Shown in pieces: positions 45,983 to 57,877 of a DNA stretch of 64,000 nucleotides (position 1 is the first letter of the stretch; every line of letters begins with the position of its first letter). A program made the position numbers and the translations under genes. The notes beneath the pieces are model-generated. The model searched no databases and was not told the origin of the DNA. It saw nothing but the letters and a program-made list of their open reading frames with translations. The DNA lies in the NCBI GenBank assembly GCA_001972305.1, contig BDDD01005169.1, positions 1 to 64,000 on the forward strand, read 5' to 3'. The stretch comes from Cephalotus follicularis. Its lineage: Eukaryota > Streptophyta > Magnoliopsida > Oxalidales > Cephalotaceae.

Positions 45983-48502
45983 TGTTGGAACCCGGGAGGG
46001 GTCCCGGTTGATTTTGGGTCTAGGATGCAAGTGTGTATAATTTTAATTTTTAAAAACACCAAGACTCGCAAGTCTAGGTATACAATTACATCTTACTACC
46101 AAAATCTATATGCCTAGGATCTCCGTTTAATATTCAAACGAACTAACGTATACAAGCATAAATCCACTTTTCACAACATAAACACAGCGGAAACATACAA
46201 AAAGAAATCATACCAACGTTGGCGGCTCCATCACTTTGCCGCTACACGTTTGCCGAAGCAACTGCCGGTTACCGGCTCCACTGTCGGTTTTCGGCCAGTC
46301 CACGAAAATGTCAACCAAGACACCAACAGATTCAAAAAAATCTGCTCAGCTCGATTCTGGTGGAGACACTGCCGGAAGCGCCCTGGAACGGCGGATAGAG
46401 GCGGTGAGACGCATTGAGTTCGAACTCAGTGCAACTCGGTCAACGCCCCATGGACCGGCCGTGACAGACGTGGGTGGAAACACCCCGATAAACATAATCG
46501 TGGCCAAGAATCGGCGTGAATCGCCATGGAAAATGGCGGTCACGGTGACCAGCCAAACCAACACGGTGAGTCAACGAGTCCCGACGAAAACAGGGTCATC
46601 GTCACTTCGGACCGCCATGTCCAGCATCCAAAACCTGCAAGCAACACAACCCAACCAAAGACTCGCCGTGAATCGGCGTGGAACGCCGACCCGCGGCGCA
46701 CAGCACCCAAGTCGACAGGGTCAACTTGGTGCGCAAAAACCCGGCCAATCAGTGCCGGTTACACCTAAACTAGGATCAAAATAGGCAGAGCCAAGCCGGC
46801 CCCACCTACCATGACCACAGGCGGCGTAAGAGAAGGTCGGCAATGGGTGTGACGCAATACGCGTCACGGTTCAAAACAGAGAGAAGAAGAGAAACTGGGA
46901 GAGAGAGAGAGAGAGGAAAGTACCGTGGATCAGAGGACAACTCTTTTGTCAGCCACCGGCGCCACGAGCGCCGTCTTCTCCAGTGAGAAACCGCGTCGCC
47001 AGGCACAGAACACGCGTAGCGTGCTCTGTCTCTCTCTCGCCTCTAGCCTGTTAGCGCCCGTGCGCAATAGGCCAACCATAAAAAAAATTCTCTTTTTCTT
47101 TAATTATATGGATAACATAATAAAAATCTCTCTTAAGTTTAATTATGTGCTCCCCGCACTAGGTATGTTAAACATACTCCCACTGTGGTTTCTCTTAATA
47201 TATAAATTTGACAATACGGTGGTAAATTTAAATAAATAAATAAATCACTAATGCAAAATTAATATATACTAGTTAAAACTAGATTTTCTGCCAAACTAGC
47301 ATGTGTGTAGCATGCATTGCTTTTCCAATAATCAGGTGGGCCCCGAAAGCCCGGTTTGAATCCAATACGACTATAAATTTCTTAGAACATCCCATGAGTT
47401 CTTGAACGACTATCCGAATAGTCCCCGACTATTAAAACAGCCCCAGTGTGAATCCCATCACCCCCCCCCCGGATCTATAGAATTAACTACGTCTATAAGT
47501 CGACATCTAGTAAACCAGTACTTTATCTAGTCATCGGCATATGTGTCATGTATCCTACGTCATACTTGGCTCTGACCGCGACTTGGGGTTTAGAATAATG
47601 TGACCCCTAGGTAAAGTCGCGATAACTATAAATTTACGTACGCATTGACACTTTCGATAAACATCCCCGGAAACCTCGTTTCCAGTCTGCCTATACCTGA
47701 TCAGGGTTTTAGAATCTCAACGGACATAAATAATATAGAGCCGATCACCCTTCATACGGGTGTGACGATCCCTTATTTTGCACTCACCCATACATCTCAA
47801 TGAAGCTCCCACAAGGCCCAAAGACAACCTTTTTGCCAGCACGTGGCTAGTTCTAAGGAAGGCGGAAATCAAAACCAAGCAGTCACAACACAACGCATGC
47901 CAGCCGCTCAGGTCTAACGATGCAACGTATCTCACGAATGGTCTACTAGTCACCATAGACTATACACTACCGAGACTATAGGAATCCTATTGACATAGGT
48001 ATGACTTTCCAAATAGGTTTCCTACCACATTATGCTTTAGGATAAATCCAAATGTTAATGAGATGGTCCATCCTCCACATACCCCGGGAGCAAGCATAAT
48101 ACAGCAAGTCTTTACGGTTCAACAATTTCCCTAAGAAAGTGAACCTATGACTTGGAACATTCTGTCAGAAGGGAGTAAGGATCTCATTCTCATAACCTCT
48201 CAGGCATGAGATCCAACCCCTCGAACGATAGGGCACTATATGTGCACTCAGATGACATGGTGATCACCTGATCCATTTAAGATGGTTTGGGATATACACA
48301 TAGCGGGTTGCCATTATTGATTGAATATGCACTATAAAACACAAAAATGAATTCATATTGTATAAATAGAGAGTGTAATATACACATATGCAGCCACCCT
48401 GCGGCTTAAAGAGATATCTCCAGTTAAGGAGTGCATCTCATACATACATATATATTTATACAGAGCCACCTCGTGGCATGCAGCGACACCCCTACTCTAA
48501 CA
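45983..48502 (-). repeat. 3' LTR of the Copia element (2520 bp)
   Basis: TG at 45983 and CA at 48502 with the copia-type TGTTGGAAC start on the plus strand, next to a CTCCCACTTGG purine tract on the other strand. It contains a GA-rich run (46890-46915), a C run at 47461-47470 and a region with GAGTCAACGAGTC near 46565. A 182-codon plus-strand frame at 46236-46784 has no recognisable domain. Unusually long for a Copia LTR; the boundary is set from one LTR only. Confidence 0.75.
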
Positions 48503-48520
48503 ATCTCCCACTTGGCCCTC
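48503..48520 (-). promoter_or_regulatory. Polypurine tract of the Copia element
   Basis: The minus strand reads GGGCCAAGTGGGAGATTG into the LTR. The plus-strand form CTCCCACTTGG next to the LTR end is typical of plant Copia elements. Confidence 0.75.
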
Positions 48521-49830
48521 AAGCCACGAAGACCTTTAGCCTAAGCTAATCGCACTTCCCCTGTTGCTTAAGTACTATTAATGCTCAAGGCATTGGTCAG
48601 TGGGTCTGCCAAAATTTGCTATCGTTGCAAATCTCTCTAGGATAATGTTTCCTCTATATACGATCTCATGAATAATATAATATAATGATGTCGTTGCTTA
48701 AGTTTAGAGCGGTAATGAGACCTGGGTTCCATAGCCTGTGCAAAGGCCCCCTGTCGTCGTCACTCTACACAACTGGACGAACGATAGATGGAACTACATA
48801 AAGTTCCACAATGAACTTCCGCTACCAAACAACAACTTTTCGGTATCATAGGTTATAACATACTCTTATTCATGGTTGAGTCAACAGTATCCCACTGTTG
48901 TAGACTCCTCCAACTCATACAGCACCTTCGTTCAGGACAATCACATAGCCTTATACGATGTCGTGATCATATAGATCACAGATGAAATCAGAGTTAACAA
49001 AACTCTTATTCAATTCACTATCTTCTCTAGATGTCAGGAAGAAATCCTGGGTCACTCTCAGATCTCTTTGACAATTCCTAGTGCTTCTCACAGGGATTGA
49101 AATGATAATCGACTAGCAAGACCCTTAGCCTTGTATGATGTCAGGCCTAGTACAAAGTATGATATTGCATGATGTAGCCTATAGCCGAAGCTTATGGTAG
49201 TCTACTCATGCAACACTTTCCTCTGACGTCTCTTTCAACATCCTCTTGGAAAGATGAATTCCTTGGCTAATTGGCAGTAAGCCAAATGCGGAATTCAGAA
49301 GTCCATACTATATCAGCACCCTGCTGATGTACTGGCTTTGGGAAAGTCCGAACAACCTACTTGATCTACTCTTAAGATCTTCATTCTCAAAATGTAGGAA
49401 GTCTCTCCCAAATCCTTTTTGGAGAAGTTCTTGGTTAATTGTATTATATCATACCTACAGCATTACCAATGTGTAGAATGTTATCTATGTACATTACTAA
49501 GAAAGTGATATCTGGGATATCCTATTTTCGGTAGACTTAAGGCATAGCATCATTTTGGATAAAATCAAAAACAGATGTTTCAGCTACGGGATGCTTGTAT
49601 AAGGTTATACACAAACCTTAGGAGCTTGCACACACTTTGTGCTAATGTTCCTTGGATGTAAACCCATCGGGTTTGTGACATTAACATGTCCTCTTCAAGA
49701 TAGTCCTTTTTCAAGGTCATCTTGACATCCATATGCCATTTGTTATATCCATAACGACTGGCAATTACAAGCATTATCCGAATGGACTTAATCATTACGA
49801 TTTAAAGGTTTTAACCTTTTTCCATTACCG
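48521..49830 (-). pseudogene. Copia reverse transcriptase and RNase H, active site altered
   Basis: The minus strand at 49795-49580 gives SIRIMLVIASRYGYNKWHMDVK, then DYLEEDMLMSQ and SVCKLLRFVYNLIQASRS, matching the copia RT (first catalytic Asp in MDVK is kept). Downstream, reading gives FLVMYIDNILHIGN, so the YVDD box is YIDN (49480-49491) and the second Asp is Asn. Near 48620-48505, IADPLTNALS and GLRGLRAKWEIV fit the C-terminal end of copia pol. Multiple stops lie between. Confidence 0.78.
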
Positions 49831-50574
49831 CCTATCTTCCTCTTGAAGATATATATGCAACCATTAGGCAACCTGCCTATGGGAGAATTAACCAAGTTCC
49901 ATACTCGATTGACGTATATGGCATCCATTTTGGATTTCATGACTCCCAGCCATGCCTAGAAAATAGTGCTCTTCACTGTTTCCTTTGTAACGGCAGGCTC
50001 GTCATCATCGATGACTTTAGATTTATCAGTGCCGTTTGCGAGAAAAACACATTTCTCAGACCCTGTTAAAATCTTGCCTAATCTCCTCTCACAAGGAGTG
50101 CCTTACTGAGATCCTTTCTCAGGTTGGGATCCTTTCCCAAATCTTGTCTTTAGAGGGTTCCATCTCTAATTCCTCATCGTCCTGTGGGCTTTCACCAGGT
50201 AGTAACTCACTTAGTTATACCTTACTCCCATTGCTTCCTGTAAACAGGTATTCCCCTTTCGAGGAATTTTCCAGTACGTGAACAAATACCATTTGTTCGC
50301 TAGGATGGTTGAAATGAAATCCTAAGCACTTCTTAGGATATCCCATAAAACCGGCAACGATCTGCTCCCGCCTCCATCTTAGAAGGTTTTCACCTTCTTA
50401 CAAAATCTGGACAACCATTAACCCACTTGGTTTAAGCTGGGTTTCCTCCTATTTAATATCTTGAAAGATATGGAGGGGGCAGATTTCATAGGAACCCGGA
50501 TAAGGATGTACGCTGCCGTTGCAACGCATAATCCCAGAAGGAGATAAGAAGATGAATAAAAGACAAAATGGATT

Positions 50575-50808
50575 TTACATATTCACAAATGTCAATTTCC
50601 TCTGTTTGGAAACATTATCACCGTATGGTGTTCCAGAAAGGATCCATTGAGAGAGAATTCCGTTATCTCTCAGATAACCCAAGAATTCTGCATACAGGTA
50701 TTCGCTTCCCCGATCAGAGCATAATGCTCTAATGGGTTTACCCATTTGCATTTCTACTTCATATCTAAATCTCTTAACTCTCTCAAAAGATTTAGATTTG
50801 TGTTTCAC
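50575..50808 (-). pseudogene. Copia integrase core fragment
   Basis: MKHKSKSFERVKRFRYEVEM, IRALCSDRGSEYL, EFLGYLRDNGILSQ and SGTPYGDNVSKQ fit the copia integrase core. The second catalytic Asp is present (SDRGSEYL), but the third position, normally Glu in VSER, reads Lys (VSKQ). The fragment is probably inactive. It continues with breaks on both sides, to about 51100. Confidence 0.8.
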
Positions 50809-51589
50809 CCGAAACGCTTACCGAAACCGTGACGAATCACAGGTGAAGGTAATGAAGTAGTGAAAACCTTCACGTGCATTGTATGACATTATACCACTAA
50901 TGTCAGTGTGGATGTATTACAATATGTCCACTTTCTTATCTCCATCCTTGGAGAAAAGAAGATTTGGTCATTACACCAAAGAAACATGGTGTACACGTTG
51001 GAAGGGACTCCCTGTCGTGGATGTCCAAAAGTCCATCCTTAACCAAATGTGTTTATCTAGACTCGCTAGAATGACCTAATCAACAATGCAAAAGGTTGTG
51101 AAGGATTTATATCATATTTCTCTCGTAGTCTTTTATTATTAATTCCTTGCTCAATAGCTGGTGCTATTGTTTGATTACTATTTAAAACTTAAAACCCATT
51201 ATCTAGTTAATCAGTGCTGACTGATACACAACCAGAAAATAATAGCCACTATCCATTTGTAATAAATAAAAAGCTCTCAGCTTTACAAAATATACATTGG
51301 ATATGCTAATCAAAGTTTAGAACAGTTAGTTCTTAACAATGTTTACAAGAGTTTAAGTCTATATACAAAAGCCACATTGCTTTATACATACAAATCAAAA
51401 TATCCTACAACATAAAAGTAGATCCTCGATCTTCATGTCATAGGTCCATTGCATCCTCAGCTCCCAGCTGCCTAGCTCCTCTTAGCATCCTGCAAGAGTT
51501 ACAAATGTTAGTCTCACCACTTGAGTACACAACCCAATTGAACTTACATTTTAAGCTAAGTGGAATATAAAAATATGATGGTAACTAAC

Positions 51590-51945
51590 CCCGAGGCACC
51601 ATCTGCAATGGAAGCAAGAAATTGTTCGCAATTTCTCTTCCAGTATCCTAACTTCCCACATAGAAGCAGGATATCCCCTTAATAAGCTGTTTAATCCTCT
51701 AATGAATGGTATCCCCGAACCACATGAAGTGGTTACTTTTCTTTTTTCCTTATGGGCTCCTTGCCCTGGAAACCGGATCCTCTCGTTCCACCTCTCCCTG
51801 AGGTTGTTCCAGAAGAATGAATAGGTGTCACGGATTGTTTTGATCCAGAGTGGTCCACAACTGCCTTATCAGTCCTCAACTGTCTGCCAAACAACTCCTC
51901 AAGCTGTATCAACACGGCACACAAGGTCTGTGAAAAATACATAGT
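51590..51945 (-). pseudogene. gag: Copia gag C-terminal region with decayed zinc knuckle
   Basis: A 69-codon minus-strand frame (51942-51733) contains LEELFGRQLRTDK and a Gly/Ser-rich stretch ending RKKEK. Just downstream, near 51665-51600, CFYVG followed after a frame change by LGYWKRNCEQFLAS can be read. It matches the copia CFHCGKxGHWKRNC knuckle, with the second Cys as Val and the His as Tyr. It marks the gag-protease junction of the element. Confidence 0.6.
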
Positions 51946-53103
51946 GTTTGCCTGTTTGGCATCAAGGCTTCACTCGCTATGTATTGAGGTCTATGATCGT
52001 CGTCTCACCACTTAGCCACCCCGGCCTTGTGATGGTTAGATGCATTGATCTCTAATGTGGGCTATATCTCAGTCATAACATGAGCAAGTCTCATGCTCGT
52101 GAGTACAATGCGCAACCATTCAGAAAATGTGGATTATGTCGCTTAAGGAAAAAAATAAAACATGCCAAAATAACAGTGTTGTCTGCCATTTGAGTATATA
52201 TAATATGTTATCTAACAACCTATTAGAAGAAACAATAGAGTAATTTAGCAGATTATTCAATTTCATGTTATTACCATAATTCTTGGTCTTTAGTAATTAT
52301 GGCTCCTCCCACTATTCTAATCGTATCCCACACCTCCATGTGGAATTCGGGAAGCACCCGCTTCCTAGTGGGTATCAAAATCTATTTCGCATATTATGGT
52401 CTCCGGTGGGGCGAACAAACCATAATAACAAATAGGTAGGCTTTAAAGGCCAATGTACATTAGGGCCTCACCCTTGAAATGCAAGATCTGATACATCATT
52501 CAGCCTCTTGACCCATACAGTCCCATGTTGAGCATGTCACGACAGTATGATCTCGGTATGAGTCCGTACCCGCAACCCTCAAAGAAATGAACCAGTTTTG
52601 ATATCCACTAGGAGGCTAGTCAGAACACCAAAACTTAGTCATTTCCTTCAAGTGCTATCCCAGCACTAAAATTTTGTAGAAATGGTCATATGGGGGACCT
52701 CTACTGAGGAAGTGCTATCCCGAATATATCCATACTAGTAAACAAAGGCGTGGAAGGCCAACGATGGAGCACCCTTGTGCCCCACCCCTTATGGACTTAT
52801 TATTTCAAAATTGGAGGAATTTGAGGTCTCATCAAATTTTAAATTACCAAAGCTGTTTATTAAACAAATTTTAATCTTCCAATCCATTTGGAACGGCTTA
52901 TTATGCTTGACGTGTTTGGATTGTTTGCAAAAAGTAAACATCCGTCTCATGCATCCTATGATCCACATAGAAATAAAAATGGCCTGGCTAGGGATTAAAA
53001 CTATGAGAGATCACACGAGCGTATGTGATCCCTCGGTCTCCTAGGTGAACTATTCAAAACTACTTTATTACAAAATGCTCCATCCATACATGGCCTTCAC
53101 TTG
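51946..53103 (-). other. Upstream part of the Copia internal region, unassigned in detail
   Basis: This 1.16 kb should hold the Copia gag start and leader. No gag core motif is readable with confidence on the minus strand. A plus-strand frame at 52775-53044 has no recognisable content. The right edge is the insertion point of the Tekay-like element, and its last five bases (ACTTG) are the expected target duplication. Confidence 0.4.
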
Positions 53104-53269
53104 TGTAATAATCGCAAATTCAATTCGTGTACATTGTAGTATTGATAAATAAAATGTGCACTTTACTTGAAATTAATGTCAATTATAATAATGCCTATGT
53201 TTAACAAATGCTCGGAATGAATGGAGGTACAATTGGTGAAGTATCAAACTTAAGAAACCCTAAAACAGC

Positions 53270-53355
53270 CATCGACAGCCGACTGTCACAGGGGATCAGT
53301 CGACTGTCTGAGGCGAGAGTGGATAGTCGACTGCCTGTTAAGGATAGTCGACTGG
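53270..53355. repeat. Short cluster of CAGTCGACTG-type palindromes
   Basis: Copies are CAGCCGACTGTC, CAGTCGACTGTCTG, TAGTCGACTGCCTG and TAGTCGACTGG. A second group at 54415-54500 has CAGTCGACTGTTC and similar. The 3' LTR has the same groups at 62765-62845 and from 63905, with point differences inside the motif. Confidence 0.75.
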
Positions 53356-53765
53356 ATTGGTACATAACAGGTGTCTATGCATGCCTGTGAGACTGAATCC
53401 AAGGGGCATTGCATGAGGGGCAGGTGTCATGCATGACAGTAGCTGCCAGAGCATGCAAAATAGAGTGCTTGCATGTTCTCTGCAACCTGCAAACAGAATG
53501 GAAAGAAGAGAAAGGTGAGAAAGAGATAGAAAGAAGAGAGAAAGAGAAAGGCATGTGAGAGAGAGAAGGAATGAGAGAAGCTGAGTTGTGAGAACCTGGC
53601 GAATTCAGAGGTTCCTAGACCTTTATATCAGCTGTTAGAGCTGTGTGTGTGTGTTAGAAAAACACTGAGAGAAAAGGGAGTTGCTGGAGAATTGTTAACA
53701 AGTTAATGGAGCTTGCATGTTGATGAAATAGAGCTCAAAAGGGAATTAAAGCTGTGGTTTTTCTT

Positions 53766-53774
53766 GGTAAGTTC
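53766..53774 (+). promoter_or_regulatory. Possible 5' splice site in the LTR
   Basis: G/GTAAGTTC follows a U-rich stretch and lies 166 bp after the GA-rich run. The minus-strand relative has GG/TAAGTCAC-type sequence at the same place (27462). Both fit the plant 5' splice consensus closely. No transcript evidence is available. Confidence 0.45.
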
Positions 53775-55050
53775 TCAATCCGAACTCGCTGTTAATGTGA
53801 TGATACTGTAACTAGGAGGATGTTAATGTCTTCTGTTAACATGGTTAAGAATTAACAACTTCTAGAATTGAAATAGAAGGTGATAAATGGTTCAAGTATA
53901 AATGGAGATTGTAACCTCTAATTTGGATTATTGTTGTGGTTAGTTGTCATGATATAAACTTTCCCTTAAGTATCTATATACACCTTCTGTTCACCCGTTA
54001 GGAACAAAGGATCTAGAATTGAAGGATATATTGGCCAAGAGTTCAAGTGGAAGTTGTAAAATGGGAATCTAAGACTTAAGGAATTGATATTAGGCTACTA
54101 TTGAAGTAGTAATTACGTCTGGATAGATTAGTTAACCTACTGATTAGGTGACTGAACCTCTAAACATGCGTTGTATAGATTGATTCTGCTAGATTAAAGG
54201 ATTGTTGGTGAAAAGCTTGGAAACTCAAAGAGAAAGATCAATTCCAATTGATCTTGGGATAAGCAATTGAGGTAGGGGTAATGACATGTTTATGGAAGAT
54301 ATTTTATGCATATCATGTATGTTTATTTCCTGTATGATTGCATGTGTGGAATTGGTTAGAAATTGGATATTGAATCATATACAACCTGCTATTGCCTGCA
54401 TTTTTGGGCAGAAGCAGTCGACTGTTCTTCATGACAGTCGACTACCCAATGCATCCAGTCGACTGTTAAGAGACCACAGTCGACTGCTCAACCAAACAGC
54501 CGATTGTTCTGGGTTAAAATTCTGCTATAGGTCATGTTCGGGCCCAATTGAATTGCTAATGTCCTTGCTATTGTTTCTGTATATGCTACTGTCAATTAGT
54601 ATATACTAATGATTGTTATAAACTCTATTGTTCCATAGATTGAACAAACTATGTGCTATATGCACAATTTATGATATCGACTATCATTTTCAAATGAAAG
54701 ATTATTGCTAAAAGAACTACTGATTTTCCTCCTATGAGAGGTACCTACTGTTTTGTTTCCCAAACTGGAAACCACTATTGAATTGATATCGTTTTCCTCC
54801 AATGAGATGTACGATAAATGAATTGTTAATGGTCCTAAAGAAACAGCTTATATATTGCATATTATACATATATGTGATATTATTATTGAATTGCATTGAT
54901 TGAATTGAATTGATTGTCTATGTTTATTGCCGTTAGTCGAGTGATGGCAGAGGTCACTGGCTACGGTGGGGATCCTAGGTGCCAGGAGTTGGCTAGAGTA
55001 TCACCCAAACTTATCTGCATTGCAGATCTTCTTGTTAAACTGCCCGCTAA

Positions 55051-57229
55051 TGTAATACCCTGTCTGTTCGTAAATGTAATTTACGGACTTTTACGTGTGT
55101 TTTTCGAGCTTTTTAATTTTGTTTAATTTTGAAGTCCGGTTGCCCTTTGTTTTGGGCTTATGTGATTTGGGCGGACTGATACCAGTCCGAATTTTGGATA
55201 TGTTATGCTATGTTGGGTTTGGGTTTATTTTAAGTAAAATTTTATTTTTAACAAAACAATTCATTTTTATTTTAAAAATCCTTTTATTTTATTTATTTTA
55301 ATTATTTCCTTTTATTTTTCTTTTCCTTTATTCTTTTCTTCCTATTTTCTTCTCTTCTTTCCATTTCTTCTTCTTTCTCTCCCGGAGTCACTCCTTCCCC
55401 TCATCAATTCACACGTTTTCTATATCTTCTTTCCATTCTTGTTCCCCACAATTTTGAGTCTTGTGTTTTTATGTCACCTAAATGTTATATAAAGTCATAT
55501 GATTATGTCCATGTGTCTCTAGTTTAGTGTAGAAATCGTTTAAACCATTTTCTGCATCAAATCATCAAAGTTCCTACTGTTCTGTCGTCCAGAACAGTCG
55601 GCTGTTCCTGTGGACAGTCGGCTGGATTGGATGAACAGCGGACTGCCATATGAACACAGTCGACTGTCTTAGGTTGAGTAGTCGACTGGATGTATGAACC
55701 AGTCGACTGTCTGCATTCTAGTTTGAGTAGTCGACTGGACCTTATGAATAGTCGATTGCCAAGCTTCCCCAGTCGGCTGGTGCTCTGTAATAGTCGACTG
55801 TTTTGCCCAGAAATGTATTGTTTTCAACTGTTTTGCTCCGTTTGTTCTCCGAATCGATCCGAGTCTTTTCCAAACACTGTTAAGAGTCTGTTTAACGTTT
55901 CTGATGTGTTTTAGACTCTTATATGTATGGCTTTGGTGTCTTTTAGATTGTTGTGCTTGAAGTGGAATTTGTTTTAAAGTCATCTATCCGTAAGTGCATT
56001 GTGAACGCATAAGGTACAGATTTTCTGTTCCTTGGCTATCTGATGTTTCGAACTGAAAACAGTTTTGCTAAGCTTCTTCGTTTATGAAATTGATAATGTT
56101 TTATGGTTTTGACATGTTTCAAAATTAAAGTTGGTTTGACATTTTTAAACGATTCCGACTTTATACATATGATATGAAATGATACGATATGTTATGAAAT
56201 GTATGTTATGATATCGTTGTGAGCGGTTTTCTGATATGTTTTGTGAAAGCATGTTTTATGTGATTTTAAATTGATTTTGATAAATCAATATTTTCTAAAT
56301 GATTAAATACTGAGTATTGTACCCACCTATGGGGCGTACCATAGGCACGTCGTGGGCCTGGTACGGGGACGTGACACTTCTGTAGCGGTGTGATTAGACT
56401 ACAACGTCTCTGAGTGTATGAATAAATCCCATGAGGTGGATTTATGGATCCGCTATGTATGATAGAGGCGTATGAATCGATTCTAGTTTATGATATGTGA
56501 TCAAGTGAATGATCAAATATGTGATCAAATGATTGATCTGATATATGATATGTGAGAATTGACTTGTGTAGTGCCGTACACTTCAATTCTAGTGGACATG
56601 TGGAATTAGCGCCTCCCTTGCCAAATTTATGTTATGTGATATGTATGTGGCTCAGTATGATTTGTGTTTTAAGACCTATGATCCGTAAATGATTTTGTGA
56701 AATGTTTCGTAAATGTTTTGAAAGATATGCAATTGATATTTGAATATGATTAAACTGTTTTAACTGCTTAAGAATTCTGTTACGTTATTATTGAAATCTT
56801 ACTGCTTTTAAATTATCGTTTACTGTTTTTATTTCCCTTATCCGTACTGAGGTTTTCTCAGCCGCGTTTTTGTTTTCCATGCAGCAGGTTTTCATGAGCA
56901 GCGGGGGAAAGTGTGAAAGAGTGATGACTACCCTATGTCTTTGGATCCCTAGGAGTGTGATCCCTATGTTATGTCTAGTAGTCATAAACACTGATAACTA
57001 TGTTTTTATGTTTTAAATTGGAACTGGATTATGTTTTGAGTTTTTCCGCTAATGCTTAATATGCTAAGATTTTTAATGTTTCAGTTATGATTAGACCGCC
57101 ACGTTTTTTGCTGTTTTGGCTAATAAAGTAATGTTATGATCAGTTAAAGTTATGTTTTTGATCAGATATGTTATGATAAGTTATGTATGATATGACCCGT
57201 AATGACTCCCACCGTCCGGGAGTGTTACA
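55051..57229 (+). mobile_element. Solo LTR (2179 bp) inside the Tekay-like 5' LTR
   Basis: Ends TGTAATACCCTGTC and GGGAGTGTTACA, with a perfect target duplication GCTAA (55046-55050 and 57230-57234). CT-rich sequence lies at 55310-55400. A cluster of CAGTCGACTG and CAGTCGGCTG motifs lies at 55590-55805, resembling those of the host LTR although the surrounding sequence is different. Orientation is inferred from the shared TGTAATACCCTGT start with the LTR at 2044. Confidence 0.94.
55590..55805. repeat. Cluster of CAGTCGACTG-type palindromes in the nested solo LTR
   Basis: About ten copies, including CAGTCGGCTGTTC, CAGTCGACTGTCT, TAGTCGACTGGA, CAGTCGACTGTC and TAGTCGACTGTT. Spacing is about 15-30 bp, the densest cluster of this motif in the window. 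Confidence 0.8.
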
Positions 57230-57501
57230 GCTAAACCCCGGTAGTAAATGTTACCTTTTCTATCATCCTCGGAGTGCAGGGTGATAGTTAGGTGGTGCAC
57301 AGTTGGTGCTAGGAATTAGCGACATGTGACACCCAAACCACTGTATGAATTGATTGTACCCTTGTGCGGTATTCTTGCATATGTATTGTCTATGGCCACT
57401 TGGCATGATTGCTTATATATTGGCACACTTAAATGTTATTTTAAATATAAACTGTCATACATGTTGCATTCATATATTCCTTGGCATGCATTATCTTCCT
57501 A

Positions 57502-57531
57502 CTTAGCCAAGTGAGGACAACGGCTAACCCC
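57502..57531 (+). promoter_or_regulatory. Conserved LTR box with possible branch point and acceptor
   Basis: CTTAGCCAAGTGAGGAC, then CGGCTAACCCC, then TACAATTTCAG at 57542. It lies about 330 bp before the LTR end, as in four other LTRs of the window (minus strand at 4697, 14822, 25875 and 41064). Confidence 0.5.
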
Positions 57532-57865
57532 TACAATTTCAGATTAAGGAAGGACGTTTAAGATTGCTGCTGAAGCTTGGAGAGCTTCTATTTTTGACTT
57601 AAGGTTGTTATTTTGTCGTTGTACTGTATTGTAATGAACGGTTCATACCCCGTTACTGTTGTATTTTCCTTTTGTTTAAGGATATTGTTGGATTGTACCT
57701 GCACGTAGTATGGGCTGCGTGCGGATGATTTACGTTTTAAATAATTCAAAGATGAATGCTTCCGCTTATGTTTTGAACTGTTATTGGAATGCTGAATAAT
57801 TATACTTCTTCCTGATATCACCATATATGCTTGTCCAATGTATCGAATGACGGGGTGTGACAGCA

Positions 57866-57877
57866 TGGTATCAGAGC
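57866..57877 (+). promoter_or_regulatory. Primer-binding site, initiator-Met tRNA type
   Basis: TGGTATCAGAGC, a perfect match three bases after the 5' LTR end (57862). Confidence 0.95.

Larger units (their letters stand above)
45983..53103 (-). mobile_element. Ty1/copia element, inactive, right end outside the window
   Basis: The left LTR (45983-48502) starts TGTTGGAACCCGGGAGG and ends CTCTAACA. A minus-strand purine tract follows, then RNase H, reverse transcriptase, integrase and gag on the minus strand, in the copia order with integrase before reverse transcriptase. No second LTR occurs before 53104, where a Tekay-like element is inserted, so the 5' LTR must lie to the right of the window. 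The left flank TATGG (45978-45982) would be its target duplication. All coding parts carry stops and frameshifts. Confidence 0.85.
53104..57862 (+). repeat. 5' LTR of the plus-strand Tekay-like element, split by a solo LTR
   Basis: Starts TGTAATAATCGC and ends GGGTGTGACA; about 2575 bp without the insert. It holds CAGTCGACTG-type motifs at 53270-53355 and 54415-54500 and a GA-rich run at 53505-53600. TTCTTG/GTAAGTTCTC (exon end 53766) looks like a strong splice donor. The box at 57502-57531 ends TTTCAG at 57542 after GGCTAAC. The implied intron is 3776 nt here and 1592 nt without the solo LTR. Confidence 0.94.

Noticed and set aside
45562-46071. 169-codon minus-strand frame with a repeated NQCNPSSSKV-type peptide
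   Set aside because: It is the translation of the 41-bp tandem array; the array is non-coding LTR sequence, and the peptide repeat follows from three repeat units being a multiple of three bases.
46236-46784. 182-codon plus-strand frame in the Copia LTR
   Set aside because: It lies wholly inside an LTR, has no recognisable domain and a composition of Pro, Ser, Thr, Arg and Gln that fits GC-rich non-coding sequence.
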